Source: Cyanobacteria bacterium UBA8156 (lineage in GTDB: Bacteria; Cyanobacteriota; Cyanobacteriia; Pseudanabaenales; Pseudanabaenaceae). Taken from it: a stretch of DNA of 6,147 nucleotides. The notes below the pieces were generated by a model, which made no database searches, was not told the origin of the DNA, and saw only the letters and a program-made list of their open reading frames with translations. Numbering within the stretch: position 1 is the first letter of the stretch; each line of letters opens with the position of its first letter. Of the stretch, positions 5,366 to 6,147 are shown piece by piece. The position numbers and the translations under genes were made by a program. The stretch covers positions 1 to 6,147 of the forward strand of contig DMPD01000365.1 of the NCBI GenBank assembly GCA_003456125.1. Direction: 5' to 3'.

Positions 5366-6147
5366 TTACATGTTTGCCAACTTGCGGGTGCGGGGGGCAA
5401 TGGTGCGGCCCGATACCCCAAAACATTGGGCGGCTTGGGTCATTGTCCAATGTAGGGTACGGAGATTCCCTGCGGCCAGTCGCCCCGGGTGCGTCAGGGC
5501 TGGCACCGCCAAAACCCGGATAATTTCTTGGGCGATCGCCTTGGCCAGCAGGGGCGGTACTGAGTTGCCAATCTGGCGGAAGCCATGCCATTTGGTGCCG
5601 TGAAAGCCAAACCAATCGGGGAAGGAATGGAGACGGGCCGCTTCGCGGACGGTGATGCAGCGGGGCTGAAATGGGTGGATGGGGCGGGGGGAGGTAAACG
5701 CCCCCCGGTTGCTGGGAGTGCCGGCCCGCAGGGTATTGCAGATGCCGTTGGGATCGAGCCGCAAAAACCGGCTGATGGGTTCCACTTGACCGACGGGGGT
5801 TGCCCGAAACCGCTGGATGGAGGCTGCGCTGTGCCGGGTACGCCCACTCGCCGTCAACCATGCCGGGTTCCACGTCCGCTCGTAGGCCCAATCCTCCTCC
5901 CATCGTTGCTGACCACGCATCACGGCGGCATAGGTGCTGCCGGGTTCGCCGTAGGTGGCTGGGCACCCATCCTGGTGCCACAATTCCGGGTACTGCTCAA
6001 TGTCGGGCAAATCGGCGATCGCCTCCCAAACGGTAGGGGTGCGGGGGAAGCTGCCATGGGTGCTGTCGGGGGGCTGGGGGTAGGCCGGCAACGGCAAATC
6101 AGCGCGACACCCCAACAAAAACAAGCGCTCTCGGTTTTGCGGTACGC
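5366..6147 (-). CDS. C5 cytosine-specific DNA methyltransferase, C-terminal part (5' end outside window)
   Basis: The visible 260 or so codons are the C-terminal portion of a DNA (cytosine-5) methyltransferase, which transfers a methyl group from S-adenosylmethionine to cytosine in a recognition site. The frame is open to the right edge, where it reads VPQNRERLFLLGCR: this is conserved motif VIII (QxRxR), so the TTG at 6124 is not the true start. Then come a variable target-recognition region, motif IX (TVREAARLHSFPD, about 5615-5653) and motif X (QIGNSVPPLLA, about 5543-5575). Motifs I (SAM site) and IV (catalytic Pro-Cys) lie outside the window, so activity cannot be judged here. The segments NTLRAGTPSNRGAF and FHGTKWHGFRQIGNSVPP resemble, from memory, the M.XorII/Slr0214 group that recognises CGATCG; that specificity is inference. 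About 50 residues follow motif X and end in a helix-turn-helix-like stretch. No restriction partner is visible. Confidence 0.92.
   Translation of the reverse strand, partial: VPQNRERLFLLGCRADLPLPAYPQPPDSTHGSFPRTPTVWEAIADLPDIEQYPELWHQDGCPATYGEPGSTYAAVMRGQQRWEEDWAYERTWNPAWLTASGRTRHSAASIQRFRATPVGQVEPISRFLRLDPNGICNTLRAGTPSNRGAFTSPRPIHPFQPRCITVREAARLHSFPDWFGFHGTKWHGFRQIGNSVPPLLAKAIAQEIIRVLAVPALTHPGRLAAGNLRTLHWTMTQAAQCFGVSGRTIAPRTRKLANM

Larger units (their letters stand above)
629..6022. repeat. HIP1 octamer GCGATCGC, 12 dispersed copies
   Basis: Exact copies start at 629, 1667, 1872, 2968, 3730, 4097, 4451, 4543, 4645, 5020, 5532 and 6015, all inside coding regions. Random expectation for one 8-mer in 6.1 kb is about 0.1, so the enrichment is very strong. 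HIP1 is the highly iterated palindrome of many cyanobacterial genomes. The core CGATCG occurs four more times without full HIP1 flanks (647, 967, 1340, 2963). None lies in the first 600 bases. Confidence 0.97.

Noticed and set aside
5359..5373. T-run after the methyltransferase stop as a terminator
   Set aside because: There is a T-run on the minus strand and an ACATGT palindrome, but no stem of useful length precedes the run.
1..6147. CRISPR array, tRNA, rRNA, insertion sequence or phage genes
   Set aside because: No regularly spaced direct repeats, cloverleaf-like sequences, transposase motifs or terminal inverted repeats were seen; the only frequent repeat is HIP1.

Overview
The window is a stretch of cyanobacterial chromosome. 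The evidence is 12 copies of the HIP1 octamer GCGATCGC in 6.1 kb, a cyanobacterial-type FtsH protease, the cyanobacterial second S1 homologue (Rps1B type), a cyanobacterial LpxB-related protein, and a UspA-family protein of the form common in this phylum. The DNA is clearly G+C-rich, with G/C-heavy third codon positions, except for roughly the first 450 bases. Those are A+T-richer and carry no HIP1 copy. I cannot name the genus.

Layout from left to right. (1) Positions 1-456, minus strand: a small hypothetical protein whose 3' end overlaps the start of a second frame that runs off the left edge. That frame begins like an HNH-endonuclease partner gene but lacks the expected cysteines. This looks like a small accessory or toxin-antitoxin-like module downstream of ftsH. 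(2) 457-2379, minus strand: a complete FtsH-type membrane AAA+ zinc protease. (3) 2380-2510: a divergent intergenic region that must hold the upstream signals of both ftsH and rps1B, with a short direct repeat near rps1B. (4) 2511-4800, plus strand: a two-gene unit, rps1B followed by an LpxB-like glycosyltransferase-fold gene. They overlap by 8 bases (ATGCCTGA), so translational coupling is likely. (5) 4797-5294, minus strand: a UspA-family stress protein convergent with the previous gene. Their stop codons overlap, and a good hairpin plus T-run sits on the junction. (6) 5366-6147, minus strand: the C-terminal part of a C5 cytosine DNA methyltransferase whose N-terminal half lies beyond the right edge.

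How the pieces relate: ftsH (membrane protein quality control), the S1 homologue (mRNA/ribosome interaction) and the Usp are housekeeping or stress functions, with no single pathway visible. The most thought-provoking link is between the methyltransferase and the sequence around it. From remembered sequence, its variable region and motifs IX-X resemble the M.XorII/Slr0214 group, which acts on CGATCG. CGATCG is the core of HIP1 and occurs 16 times in this window, 12 of them as full HIP1. I see no CRISPR array, tRNA, rRNA, insertion sequence or clearly undescribed defence system.
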